DNA of 64,000 nucleotides from Paenibacillus typhae (lineage in GTDB: Bacteria; Bacillota; Bacilli; Paenibacillales; Paenibacillaceae). Position 1 is the first letter of the stretch. Every line of letters starts with the position of its first letter. Made by a program: the position numbers and the translations under genes. Where the stretch lies: positions 1-64,000 of the forward strand of contig NZ_FNDX01000007.1 in assembly GCF_900099765.1 (NCBI RefSeq). The letters run 5' to 3'. Under the pieces are notes generated by a model. That model ran no database searches and was not told the DNA's origin. It worked only from the letters and a program-made list of their open reading frames with translations. Positions 44,203-52,517 of this stretch are shown in pieces.

Positions 44203-45387
44203 TTAATGCGAGACAGCCTTAACCCGGTATAGCAGTAAAGCGCCGGCCGCAGCGCTGACCGTGCAGGCAAAGTACATCAGCCCGGGACCGCCTGTCTCCA
44301 GCAAATAGCCGTTCAGCAGATTCCCGGCAATCCCTCCAAGGCCTACAAACACCATATTGAACAGGCTTTGTCCTGTGGCCTGCAGCTCCTTGCCTGTTAT
44401 AGAAGCCACATACTCCACAGCAGCAATATAGAAGAAGCCGAAGGAAAGACCGTGCAGCGCCTGGACTCCTATCATAACACCGGGAACCGGAATGAGCCAT
44501 TGGATGGCCCAGCGGAGCATGTAGGCGACGGAAGCGAGCATCAGCGTTTTTTCATAGCCGTATTTGTTCAGCACCCTGGATGCTGCCAGCATCGCCGGAA
44601 CACTGGTAATGGAAGCAATCAGCAGCGCAATGCCCGACCATGAGAAGCTGCCCCCGGCCATCTGAAAGGTCAGCACAAAAAAGGAGTTGAACGCAGTCAG
44701 CGTCTGGTTGACCAGAAAGCAGCCGGCCAGAAACAGCAGAAACACCTTGTTGCCCAGCAGCTGTCTGATTCCCTGTGAGAAGGTCCTACTAGTGCTTCTT
44801 CGCTCCGCACTTGTAGGAATAGTGATTACCAGTGCAAGTGCCAGCAGGTTAAAGATCAGAAAAGGTATCCAGAGCTCCGTTACTCCCAGCCAATTGAGAT
44901 ACATTCCGCCAAAATAACCGCCCAGCGCCGTCCCGACACTGCCGAACAGCCGGATCGTACCGAAGGAGGTGCCTGCCGCCTGGGCCGCCCTTACCGCATA
45001 GGAGTCGGCAATCGGCGTCTGTGTACTCTGAAATATAGTGTACAGGCTGTATACCAGCACAATAACCATCAGCCATCTCAAATTATAAAGATAAACGATG
45101 GTTCCGGGAATAATCAAGGTGAGCATGAGCACCAGCCTTGTCCGCTGATAGCGGTCTACCAGAATCCCCCACAAGGGCTGGAACAGAATCGCCAGCAGGG
45201 TGCCGAAGGCCATCATAACCCCGATTGCCTGGCTGCTCATGCCTTGATGAACCAGCAGTGAAGTGACGTACGGATTGAAGCTGCCCCCCGCCAGACCCGT
45301 GAACAGGTAGAGTCCGCGCATTTTCAGCAGCACCTCGGACTCCTTGCTCTTGACCGAAAATCTTATTATGCCCAGTTCACGTTTCAT
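44203..45387 (-). CDS. MFS transporter, paralogue of the gene at 11060
   Basis: The 394-aa protein has twelve membrane segments, WGILVDRYQRTRLVLML in the 2-3 loop, and the same LRGLYLFTGLAGGSF/AIGVMMAFGTLLAI framework as the carrier at 11060-12241. ATG at 45387 follows GAGGG. It lies 20 bp downstream of the ROK kinase gene, so it probably imports or exports the sugar that kinase handles. Confidence 0.9.
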   Translation of the reverse strand: MKRELGIIRFSVKSKESEVLLKMRGLYLFTGLAGGSFNPYVTSLLVHQGMSSQAIGVMMAFGTLLAILFQPLWGILVDRYQRTRLVLMLTLIIPGTIVYLYNLRWLMVIVLVYSLYTIFQSTQTPIADSYAVRAAQAAGTSFGTIRLFGSVGTALGGYFGGMYLNWLGVTELWIPFLIFNLLALALVITIPTSAERRSTSRTFSQGIRQLLGNKVFLLFLAGCFLVNQTLTAFNSFFVLTFQMAGGSFSWSGIALLIASITSVPAMLAASRVLNKYGYEKTLMLASVAYMLRWAIQWLIPVPGVMIGVQALHGLSFGFFYIAAVEYVASITGKELQATGQSLFNMVFVGLGGIAGNLLNGYLLETGGPGLMYFACTVSAAAGALLLYRVKAVSH

Positions 45388-45407
45388 GATCTAACCCTCG
45401 TTTCTTT

Positions 45408-46379
45408 TTAATGGCCTGAAGTGATCTTGCTTCTTACAGCTGCGGCCGCTCCGATTGCCCCTGCCCGGTTGCCGAGCACCGCCTGCCGGATTGCCGGCGG
45501 CTGATGCGGGGTATAACGGCTGACACGCTTGACAATTTCGTCTATATATCCCGGATTCTTCTCCACCACTCCGCCGCCGAGAATGACGAGCTCCAGATCG
45601 AGCGTGAGCACGATATTCTTGATAACAGCCGCCATGTGCCCGTATGCCTGATTCAGAAGCTGCAATGCCGCTTCATCCTCACGCCGGGCGGCTGCAAATA
45701 CATGCTCTGCCCGGACCGGTCCGCCCTGCGCCAGTTCGCGGATTATAGACGGGCGGCCGCTGCTGTGTAAATAATCCGCTGCTTTTGCTCCGATCCCTGT
45801 ACCGGACGCCTCCATTTCAAACGGGCCGAACTCGCTGTACTCCGGATCAGCTGCCGCAGTGTACTCGCCCGGCCTAACAATGAGATAGCCGATCTCGCCG
45901 GCGGCGAAGCCGGCTCCCCGGTACAGCCGCCCGTCCAGGAACAGGGCGCTTCCGACTCCGGTTCCGACCGTAATCATGATGAAATGCCCGGAACCGGCAG
46001 CCGCTCCTGCCGCATGCTCGCCCAGTGCTGCCATATTGACATCGTTGTCGAGCACGGCAGCCCCCGGATAACGGGCAGCAATAAGCGGACGAATATCGAC
46101 AGCAGGCCAATTCAGCGCCGGTGCACTGGTAAGTGTCCCTGTACGTTCATTCATCACTCCCGGAAAGCCGATGCCTACTCCCTTGAGCGATGACAGTGTA
46201 CCGCCGTTTCGGATGCAGCTCTGCTCCAGTTCATCGAATAACCAGTTAAAGAACTTTCCGGGATCACGGCTCAGCTGCGTCTCCAGTTTATGCTCCTCCA
46301 GGATATTGCCCTGCTCATCTGTCAGGCAAAGCTGTGTTTTGGTTCCGCCGACATCGATTCCTGCGCTGAATAGCTTCAT
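45408..46379 (-). CDS. ROK family sugar kinase
   Basis: The 323-aa protein has the phosphate-binding motif GIDVGGTKTQ at residues 7-16, GIGFPGVMNE, the catalytic aspartate in DNDVNMAALGEH, and GGGVVEKNP near the C-terminus. The zinc motif CxCGxxGCxE found in most ROK kinases is absent and replaced by PEYSEFGPFEMEASG. This occurs in some family members, so specificity is hard to guess. ATG at 46379 follows GGAGGA. It lies between the ROK regulator and the MFS gene in one operon. Confidence 0.88.
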   Translation of the reverse strand: MKLFSAGIDVGGTKTQLCLTDEQGNILEEHKLETQLSRDPGKFFNWLFDELEQSCIRNGGTLSSLKGVGIGFPGVMNERTGTLTSAPALNWPAVDIRPLIAARYPGAAVLDNDVNMAALGEHAAGAAAGSGHFIMITVGTGVGSALFLDGRLYRGAGFAAGEIGYLIVRPGEYTAAADPEYSEFGPFEMEASGTGIGAKAADYLHSSGRPSIIRELAQGGPVRAEHVFAAARREDEAALQLLNQAYGHMAAVIKNIVLTLDLELVILGGGVVEKNPGYIDEIVKRVSRYTPHQPPAIRQAVLGNRAGAIGAAAAVRSKITSGH

Positions 46380-46417
46380 TATGAATTCCTCCGCATGTTA
46401 TGATTTCTTATTCCGGC

Positions 46418-47596
46418 CTACTGTCCGCGAATACGGCCAAAAGCAGCCTGTAGGGCAATCTGTATGGCACCAAGCACAACATCCTTATCCCCGCGGCCGG
46501 ATACAGACAGCCGTGGCTTACGCTGCAGCTGCGCCAGCTCCGCTTCCAGCCTGTGCAGCAGCAGATCGCCGTTTCCGCCGATCCCGCCTCCCAACACTAC
46601 CCGGTCCGGAGCGATTACTGCACAAATACTGCCAAGTGCTTCTGCCAGCAGGCGGCAGTATGCATCCAGAACGGATTCTGCGAGAACATTTCCGCTGCGG
46701 GCTTCATTAAATATCTGCTCTGCAGATCCTTCAGGGCCTGCTAGCAGTGGAGTTGCCGGCGCTGTTTGCTGTTCAGCGGCTATGCTGGAGGCGAGCTGCT
46801 TCAGTCCGCCTGCAGATAGAATATCCTCCAGCCTCCCCGCACCAAGCACCACATTAGCTAATTCACCGGCACCGCCGCCGAGCCCGCGGTAAATCTCCCC
46901 GCCGATAATCAGCCCGCCCCCGGTTCCTTCACCGATGGAGAAGTACAGCAGGGAACGGCTTTTTTCCGCTCCGGACAGGGTATACTCGGCCAAAGCGGCC
47001 AAATTGACGTCATTTTCGGTGACAACGGGCACCGGTAACAGCTGTGCCAGATTCGCCAGCTTCAGCACATCTTCGCGGCCCCGCAGCGGTAATACCAACT
47101 CGGACACTTCGCCGTCTGCAGGATTGACCACACCCGGAATACCGAAAGCCGCAGCCTGGATACTGTCCCAGTGTAACCCGGCTTCGGCAAGAAGCCCTTC
47201 AAGGCCCTGCACCAGAAAGTCCCGAAACTCCGGCTCTGCCAGATGATCTGCCGGCATTGCCAGCTGCTTGTAATGGCAAATCTCTCCGCCCATATCGGCC
47301 ACAGACATCCTGATCCGGGTCGCCCCCAGGTCCGCGCCGATGACATAATAGCATTTCCGGTTAAATTCAAGCAGTGTGGCCTTGCGGCCCTGGGCGTTCT
47401 CCGCCCGTCCTGTTTCTTTGACCAGTCCCCGTCCGATTAACTGGGTCACTGCCGAGGATATGGTCGGCTTGCTCAGTCCCGTTTCACGGCTAAGATCCGC
47501 TCTGGATTGCGGCCCGCCGGCAATAATCCGGTTCAGGATCAGCATTTCATTCATATTTCGCATCGCTTTCGGAGTTCCTGCAGATGACATGTTCAT
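46418..47596 (-). CDS. ROK family transcriptional regulator (XylR/NagC type)
   Basis: The 392-aa protein has an N-terminal winged HTH (about residues 15-75, SRADLSRETGLSKPTISSAV) joined to a ROK sugar-binding domain (ADLGATRIRMSVADMG, ENDVNLAALAEY). It lacks the ROK zinc cysteines. Such regulators release DNA on binding a sugar. ATG at 47596 follows AGAGGG. An upstream in-frame GTG has no spacing for its site. It heads the four-gene unit. A 21-bp palindrome overlapping its promoter (47656-47676) is the likely operator. Confidence 0.9.
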   Translation of the reverse strand: MNMSSAGTPKAMRNMNEMLILNRIIAGGPQSRADLSRETGLSKPTISSAVTQLIGRGLVKETGRAENAQGRKATLLEFNRKCYYVIGADLGATRIRMSVADMGGEICHYKQLAMPADHLAEPEFRDFLVQGLEGLLAEAGLHWDSIQAAAFGIPGVVNPADGEVSELVLPLRGREDVLKLANLAQLLPVPVVTENDVNLAALAEYTLSGAEKSRSLLYFSIGEGTGGGLIIGGEIYRGLGGGAGELANVVLGAGRLEDILSAGGLKQLASSIAAEQQTAPATPLLAGPEGSAEQIFNEARSGNVLAESVLDAYCRLLAEALGSICAVIAPDRVVLGGGIGGNGDLLLHRLEAELAQLQRKPRLSVSGRGDKDVVLGAIQIALQAAFGRIRGQ

Positions 47597-47650
47597 CGTT
47601 CGCCCTCTACTCTCATGATTTGCCACATACTCTCTTGCATTCCCCTGAAT

Positions 47651-47679
47651 CTTATAGTTAGTAAAGTTTCTTAACTTAA
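47651..47679 (-). promoter_or_regulatory. promoter and palindromic operator of the ROK operon
   Basis: On the minus strand TTAAGT and TATAAG are 17 bp apart (47674-47679 and 47651-47656). Between them lies the palindrome AGTTA-gt-AAA-g-TTT-ct-TAACT (47656-47676), symmetric except for the lower-case bases. The placement between -35 and -10 fits autorepression by the ROK regulator. Confidence 0.6.
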
Positions 47680-47748
47680 TATACAGATTGCCTCAAGATT
47701 TTTCTAGTCTTTTGTAAGGTTTAATTACATCCTCAGGCAGAGAAAAAT

Positions 47749-47776
47749 TTGATAAGAACTGAATTTGGGCTATAAT
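47749..47776 (+). promoter_or_regulatory. sigma-A promoter of the MarR gene
   Basis: TTGATA (47749-47754) and TATAAT (47771-47776) have a 16-bp spacer, 30 bp upstream of the MarR start codon. Confidence 0.65.
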
Positions 47777-47806
47777 TATAGGTAAATATGCTTACGGGGT
47801 GTACTA

Positions 47807-48274
47807 ATGAACGAAGACAGGTATAACAAAGTGGACGGCCTTATGGGGGCTTTTCAGCAATTTTCCCGGCTGAACTGGCAAAAGACGACAATGTTCGGGC
47901 TAAAGCCGAGTGAAATCCGGGTACTGATTACGATCCGCATGGGCAAAAAAAGAACCGGTAAGGATACGCTTACCGTCTCGGAAGTCAGCAAACTGCTGCG
48001 TGTAACCTCTCCCACCATCACACAAATGGTGAACAGCCTGCTTAGCCAGGGACTGGCAGTGCGTACCAGCGACTCTCAGGACCGCAGGATCAGCGCGATC
48101 CAATTGACGGAGCAGGGCGAGCAGCTCGCCGACCAGGCCATTGCCAAGATCCGCGATACGTTCAAGGGTATGATAGACCATCTGGGTGAAGATAAAAGTG
48201 CTCAGCTCATAGAGCTGCTGGACGAAGTCCATGCCTACTTTGAGCAGCTGAACGGACAGGCGGATTTCTCTTAA
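47807..48274 (+). CDS. MarR family transcriptional regulator
   Basis: The 155-aa winged-helix protein has a recognition helix in LTVSEVSKLLRVTSPTITQMV (about residues 55-75) and the wing/beta-hairpin VRTSDSQDRRISAIQLTEQGE characteristic of MarR. Targets and ligand are unknown. ATG at 47807 follows ACGGGGTG and a clear sigma-A promoter. It diverges from the ROK operon and converges on the LtaS-family gene. Confidence 0.93.
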   Translation: MNEDRYNKVDGLMGAFQQFSRLNWQKTTMFGLKPSEIRVLITIRMGKKRTGKDTLTVSEVSKLLRVTSPTITQMVNSLLSQGLAVRTSDSQDRRISAIQLTEQGEQLADQAIAKIRDTFKGMIDHLGEDKSAQLIELLDEVHAYFEQLNGQADFS

Positions 48275-48302
48275 TTCATTCTACCTTTAAATCCCTCCCT
48301 CT

Positions 48303-48342
48303 AAAAAAACACCAAGCGCAGGTTCTCTCCCCGCACTTGGTG
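48303..48342 (-). terminator. terminator of the LtaS-family gene
   Basis: Stem CACCAAG.GC/GC.CTTGGTG followed by TTTTTTT on the minus strand, between the convergent MarR and LtaS-family genes. Confidence 0.85.
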
Positions 48343-48389
48343 CCTATCCTTCTCTTGTTCTGAGCGCCCCTTTTATGGACCAGCGATTG

Positions 48390-50270
48390 TTATTGATCCG
48401 TCTGATCCGTCCGGTCCGGCAGCTGCAGCAGGTAGCTGTTCGACAGGCTCAGCAGACGCTGGACTGCGGTGAACTGCGCTTCCGTCGAGCTGCCGGGCAG
48501 GCTGGAGTTATCCAGCAGGCTGTAGTTGGTACCGTCAGCATAGCCGTCCCCAGTGACGTAAATGCTCTGGTTATTAATGAAGGAACCCGTCGGCAGGAAA
48601 TGCCGCACCGGCAGCAGATTACTGGCCTGATTAAACAGGTCTTCGCCAAAATGCAGCTGCCCCGCTACGGAAACGCCCAGCAGATTAGCCACTGTCGGCA
48701 GAATATCGACCTGTCCGCCCGTTCCGCTCATGACAGCAGGCAAGCTGCCGCTTGGCGAATGGACAATGAACGGGATGTTGAACATATCCGTGTAGCCGTA
48801 GTCATGACCGACCAGCCCGTTAATCAGCTCCTTCTCTCCGCTGCCCAGCGTATACATCGGTACCCCCTGGTGATCCCCGTAAAAGACAACAAGGCTGTCA
48901 TCCCACAGGCCGCTTGCCTTCAGCTCCTCCAGAAACTGCCCCATGGCATAATCGGCATAATTCTGGGCCTGGATATAATCACCAAGCAGCGTTCCCTTGT
49001 AACGGTCAGGCAGCACCATTTTGTATTTTTCCTCAGGAATCCTGTAAGGATGATGCGCACTCATGGAGATCACCATCGCATAGAACGGCTGGTCTCCGGC
49101 ATCCATTTTGACCAGCTCGGGTACAGTCTTCGCAAACAGCACCTCATCTGAAGAACCGAAGGCAATGTGATCGTCATCCCCGTAAAAAGCCTGATCATAA
49201 TACTTGTCAAAGCCGATCGCTTTGTACAGGGCGGTGCGGTTCCAGAATTCCACACTGTTCGTATGGAACGTCGCTGTAGCATAACCGTTGCCGCCAAGCA
49301 GCTTCGGCAGGCTCGGTACCGCTTTTCTCATATAGTCGGAAGAGGTTGCCGGTTCGTTCTTGGGCACATAAAAAGAGGTATTTACCGCAAACTCGGCATC
49401 CGAGGTGGTTCCCTGGCCTGCGTTGGTGTAAAAGTTGTTGAAGTACGTATTTTCGCGTACCAGCCTGCTCAGGTTAGGTGTAATTTCCTGCCCGTCAATG
49501 CTCAGTCCGATCAGGAAGTTCTGGAACGACTCCATCTGCACCACAATCAGATTCCGGCCTTTGTCGGCCCCGAAATAGAGCGGCGCTGCAGGCTCCGTGA
49601 TCCCCTTAACCTCGTTCACGGCCTGCTGCGTGATGTCCTGAGGGGCAATCAGCTCCTCATCCTCCGTCGTGTCGGCAAACAGCGTGTACAGCTCGTAGTT
49701 CAGAATCCCCATGCTCTCCGCTTTTTTAATCTCGTTCATGCTTGCGTGGTTAGGCCAGATGTTAAAGACACACAGGCCAAAAGAAACGGCAGACAGCACC
49801 AGCAGAACTGGCCGGCTCATCCGGATTGCCCCCCGTTCCTTCCACTTGGCAATGTATTTGGGACGGAACATGAAGAACAGGAAGAAGAGGATATCGACAA
49901 AAATAAACAGGTAATACGGCGTAATCAGCGAATACGTGCTTTCCCCGACCTTGGTCACTTTATCTGCCTGCTGCAGCGCGTGGTAGGTAGCAATGACCCC
50001 GTAATATTTGTAATACATCAGCACAGCAAAATAAATAATGGTAATCAGCAGGTTCGCAATCATGTAATAAAGAATTTTCCGTTTGGAGGCCAGCCATTCA
50101 ATCATACTGAACACAATCAGGAAAAAAGGAATCTCTGTGAATGCCATGCTCCAGCTCGGGCCTTCGCTGAAGACGACAAACCAGGCTACGGCACTTTTGA
50201 TCAGCAGCACAATGCTGAATAGTATGATAGGTCTGCTGAACAGGCGTTTTATTGCAGAATTTTGATTCAT
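48390..50270 (-). CDS. LtaS-family sulfatase (polyglycerolphosphate synthase)
   Basis: The 626-aa protein has five N-terminal membrane helices (residues 12-170) and an extracellular sulfatase-fold domain (about 235-600). The catalytic Thr289 sits in GQGTTSDAEF. Metal ligands lie in VVQMESFQNF and FYGDHQGV, and there is also WNRTALYKAIGFDKYYD. LtaS enzymes build lipoteichoic acid by transferring glycerolphosphate from phosphatidylglycerol. ATG at 50270 follows GGGGGAG. It lies 11 bp downstream of the shortened glycosyltransferase gene. Confidence 0.92.
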   Translation of the reverse strand: MNQNSAIKRLFSRPIILFSIVLLIKSAVAWFVVFSEGPSWSMAFTEIPFFLIVFSMIEWLASKRKILYYMIANLLITIIYFAVLMYYKYYGVIATYHALQQADKVTKVGESTYSLITPYYLFIFVDILFFLFFMFRPKYIAKWKERGAIRMSRPVLLVLSAVSFGLCVFNIWPNHASMNEIKKAESMGILNYELYTLFADTTEDEELIAPQDITQQAVNEVKGITEPAAPLYFGADKGRNLIVVQMESFQNFLIGLSIDGQEITPNLSRLVRENTYFNNFYTNAGQGTTSDAEFAVNTSFYVPKNEPATSSDYMRKAVPSLPKLLGGNGYATATFHTNSVEFWNRTALYKAIGFDKYYDQAFYGDDDHIAFGSSDEVLFAKTVPELVKMDAGDQPFYAMVISMSAHHPYRIPEEKYKMVLPDRYKGTLLGDYIQAQNYADYAMGQFLEELKASGLWDDSLVVFYGDHQGVPMYTLGSGEKELINGLVGHDYGYTDMFNIPFIVHSPSGSLPAVMSGTGGQVDILPTVANLLGVSVAGQLHFGEDLFNQASNLLPVRHFLPTGSFINNQSIYVTGDGYADGTNYSLLDNSSLPGSSTEAQFTAVQRLLSLSNSYLLQLPDRTDQTDQ

Positions 50271-50281
50271 TTTGACTCCCC

Positions 50282-50752
50282 CTAGATTTTCAGAAAAACA
50301 TCATTATATTTCAAAATTTGACAGCAGCATTCGCCGCCGGCCTGAGCCTGCTGAGCAGGAATCCTGGTTAGCAGGGATGCCTTGGCATCCGTCCGCCGTC
50401 CGTTCACGAAATCCACCTTGTTGATAAACGGCATCAGCAGGACAATATCCCGCGGATCGCCCTGCAGCCCGCCTTCCATCAGCACAATCAGCCCACCGCC
50501 GGACTGCTTCAGTCCTGCCGAGACCGCTGCCGTCTCACCGCAGTGACGCTCGAAATGGATGACCTTAACCGCCTTGTCGCCAGTGGCCAGCTCATCGAGA
50601 ATCGCAGCGCTCCGGTCCCTGCTGCCATCATCAACCATCACAATTTCATAGCTGCCCGCCTTGTCTTTAACTGCAGCCGTTATGCTCCGATACAGCTCTA
50701 TAATCTGCTCTTCTTTATTGTAGACAGGTACGACAACAGACAGGTTGATCAA
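50282..50752 (-). CDS. truncated, probably inactive GT2 glycosyltransferase
   Basis: The 156-aa protein resembles the first half of GT2 enzymes of the dolichyl-phosphate-mannose-synthase type: LSVVVPVYNKEEQI, EIVMVDDGSRDRS, HFERHCGETAAVSAGL. The position of the metal-binding DxD motif (normally MDADLQ) reads LMEGGLQGDP, so both aspartates are lost. The usual 100-200 C-terminal residues are missing after NGRRTDAKASLL and replaced by an unrelated Gln/Cys-rich tail. I take TTG at 50752 as start (GAGGTGA upstream). It overlaps no gene and precedes the LtaS-family gene by 11 bp. It may be a decaying gene or a non-catalytic partner. Confidence 0.65.
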   Translation of the reverse strand: MINLSVVVPVYNKEEQIIELYRSITAAVKDKAGSYEIVMVDDGSRDRSAAILDELATGDKAVKVIHFERHCGETAAVSAGLKQSGGGLIVLMEGGLQGDPRDIVLLMPFINKVDFVNGRRTDAKASLLTRIPAQQAQAGGECCCQILKYNDVFLKI

Positions 50753-50819
50753 GGGGGTCACCTCATGCCAAGTATTTATATTCACTTCCGGGAGAAAGAG
50801 TTACACAAGCAGCAAGAAG

Positions 50820-50878
50820 AAACGGCTTACCGTCTTGCACCCAAGAACACGAGGACGGATTCCGTTTCTGCGGAGATA
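50820..50878. repeat. dispersed hairpin element family D, copy 2
   Basis: AAACGGCTTACCGTC and GAGGACGGATTCCGTTTCTGCGGAGA match the element at 31632 in order and spacing, with a longer loop. It lies upstream of the glycosyltransferase gene in a 300-bp gap without genes. Confidence 0.55.
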
Positions 50879-50985
50879 CACTGATGATTAAATCATATAA
50901 TAGATAGGTAATCAACCTATTTTCTAAAATAAATCCGAACTCCTCCCAGGCTGGCTTTCCTGCTCAATCAAACTCTATGTCCGCC

Positions 50986-51023
50986 AAAAAAAGCCCCTCT
51001 CCGCAAGCTGCGGAAAGAAGGCT
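50986..51023 (-). terminator. terminator of the HAD gene
   Basis: Stem AGCCCCTCTCCGCA/TGCGGAAAGAAGGCT followed by TTTTTTT on the minus strand, 30 bp beyond the stop codon. Confidence 0.85.
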
Positions 51024-51053
51024 AATCTGTTGGTATTGGAGGCTACCCGTGAA

Positions 51054-51731
51054 TTAATCGGCACTGTCGTACAGACCGACCAGTTCATCGAACGCAGAAA
51101 TAATAACATCTGAGCCCTTCAGCTCCTCCTGGCGGCCGAACCCGGCATAGCCGCAGCCGATCACGGTCTGACCGTTGCCTTTGCCTGCCTCCACATCGGA
51201 GGACCGGTCGCCGACCATCCAGGCGCTGCTTATCCCGTTGTCCTTCAGCAGGAGGCCCAGCAGCTCTGTCTTCGTCGCCGTTCCCTGGCCGCCTGCACTG
51301 TACAGCCCCTCGAACAAATCCTTCAGCTCATGCACAACCACTATGCTGTGTATGTAATCCGCCAGCCCGTTGCTGGCGACGAACAGCCTGACTCCCCGTT
51401 CATGCAGCGCGCGCAGCGTCTCCACAACCCCCGGGTACAGCAGTGTGCCGCCGGCCTCCAGCCCTTCGATCTCCAGCTGCAGCAGCAGCTCATCCGCCCT
51501 GCGGTGCACCGCTTCATCCGCTTCCGGCATCACATTCTTCCAGATCTGCGCAAGAAGCATACCCAGACTGCCCAGAATGCGCTCCTCCGGCGGCGTGGGA
51601 CCGGCATACAGCCCTTCCTCGCGAAGGATATTGAACATTTTATGGTAGGCAGGCAATAACAGGCTTTCCGTCTGGAACAGCGTTCCGTCCATATCAAATA
51701 CAATCGCTTCCGGTTTCTTCAGTGTCGTCAT
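51054..51731 (-). CDS. HAD superfamily phosphatase
   Basis: The 225-aa protein has HAD motif I in FDMDGTLFQTE (nucleophile Asp13, general acid Asp15), motif II in FVASNG and motif IV in MVGDRSSDVEAGK. A helical cap of about 75 residues lies between motifs I and II, as in phosphoglycolate phosphatase and pyrophosphatase relatives. The substrate is not predictable. ATG at 51731 follows GAAGGGAAGG. It lies downstream of abrB but is separated from it by a terminator. Confidence 0.9.
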   Translation of the reverse strand: MTTLKKPEAIVFDMDGTLFQTESLLLPAYHKMFNILREEGLYAGPTPPEERILGSLGMLLAQIWKNVMPEADEAVHRRADELLLQLEIEGLEAGGTLLYPGVVETLRALHERGVRLFVASNGLADYIHSIVVVHELKDLFEGLYSAGGQGTATKTELLGLLLKDNGISSAWMVGDRSSDVEAGKGNGQTVIGCGYAGFGRQEELKGSDVIISAFDELVGLYDSAD

Positions 51732-51813
51732 AAGGTGACCTTCCCTTCAGATTGTTCTGCACGCCTTAATGATATAGGATTGCAGCACTCATTGTCTACG
51801 AGGGGCAGGGCAT

Positions 51814-51858
51814 TAAAAAGACCGGAGCATTCACTGTTAAAGTGTCTGCACTCCGGTC
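51814..51858 (-). terminator. terminator of abrB
   Basis: GACCGGAG.GCA/TGC.CTCCGGTC with an inner CACT/AGTG stem, followed by TTTTT on the minus strand, between abrB and the HAD gene. Confidence 0.85.
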
Positions 51859-51896
51859 ATCCTGTCCAACTGAAATCTCAAGTTAAAAATAAATGA

Positions 51897-52151
51897 TTAA
51901 ATCCGGTCAAAGCTGGCGATCAGCTCGTCAAGGACATCCTTGCTGACCATTTTGCCTCTGAAGTTGATCAGGTTTTCTGCGCTTCCGGAGAAGATGCAGG
52001 TAGGCTCGTATTTTCTAAGAATGATTTTTTCTCCGTCAACAAAGATTTCAAGCGGGTCTTTTATGTCGATTCCCATTGTTCTGCGCAGCTCAATCGGAAT
52101 TACAATACGTCCCAGTTCATCAACTTTTCTCACAATACCAGTTGCTTTCAT
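51897..52151 (-). CDS. abrB: AbrB/SpoVT-type transition-state regulator
   Basis: The 84-aa protein has the swapped-hairpin DNA-binding domain of AbrB (GIVRKVDELGRIVIPIELRR, residues 5-24), then FVDGEKIILRKYEP and a C-terminal dimerisation region. AbrB represses post-exponential genes during growth in Bacillus. Paralogues such as Abh are similar, so the exact orthologue is not certain. ATG at 52151 follows AGGGAGG. About 275 bp of AT-rich DNA upstream holds no gene and probably carries a complex promoter. Confidence 0.92.
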   Translation of the reverse strand: MKATGIVRKVDELGRIVIPIELRRTMGIDIKDPLEIFVDGEKIILRKYEPTCIFSGSAENLINFRGKMVSKDVLDELIASFDRI

Positions 52152-52427
52152 TATTATGCATCCTCCCTTGAAATAAGCACTTTATATAATCATTTGTGTT
52201 AAAAGCTATCAAGGCTTCTAAATAGTAGTAATGATTACGCTCATATTTGCATTGTAAAGTGCTATTTCTTCCCTGTCAAATTTATTTCTACATCTTTTGA
52301 TATTTATCGACATATGATTCGACAAAGTTTAGAGATGATTCGACAAAATATAAAAATTCTTTCAATTAGCAATATTATGATTTTTAGATAGTTTTACATG
52401 AATAATAATATTTTTTTGTGAAAATAG

Positions 52428-52480
52428 CAAAAACACCCTCCGCTAGCACTGGTCAATCATTTCCAGATTGCGAAGGATGT
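52428..52480 (-). terminator. terminator of the alpha-galactosidase gene
   Basis: Minus-strand stem ACATCCTTCGC/GCGGAGGGTGT followed by TTTTTGC, just beyond the stop at 52518. Confidence 0.65.
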
Positions 52481-52517
52481 CTCTATTCGTACGGTGCTTT
52501 AGACCTTATTTGCCCTC

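Noticed and set aside
49167..50222. 351-codon plus-strand frame opposite the LtaS-family gene
   Set aside because: It is a shadow frame. The LtaS sulfatase motifs are on the minus strand.
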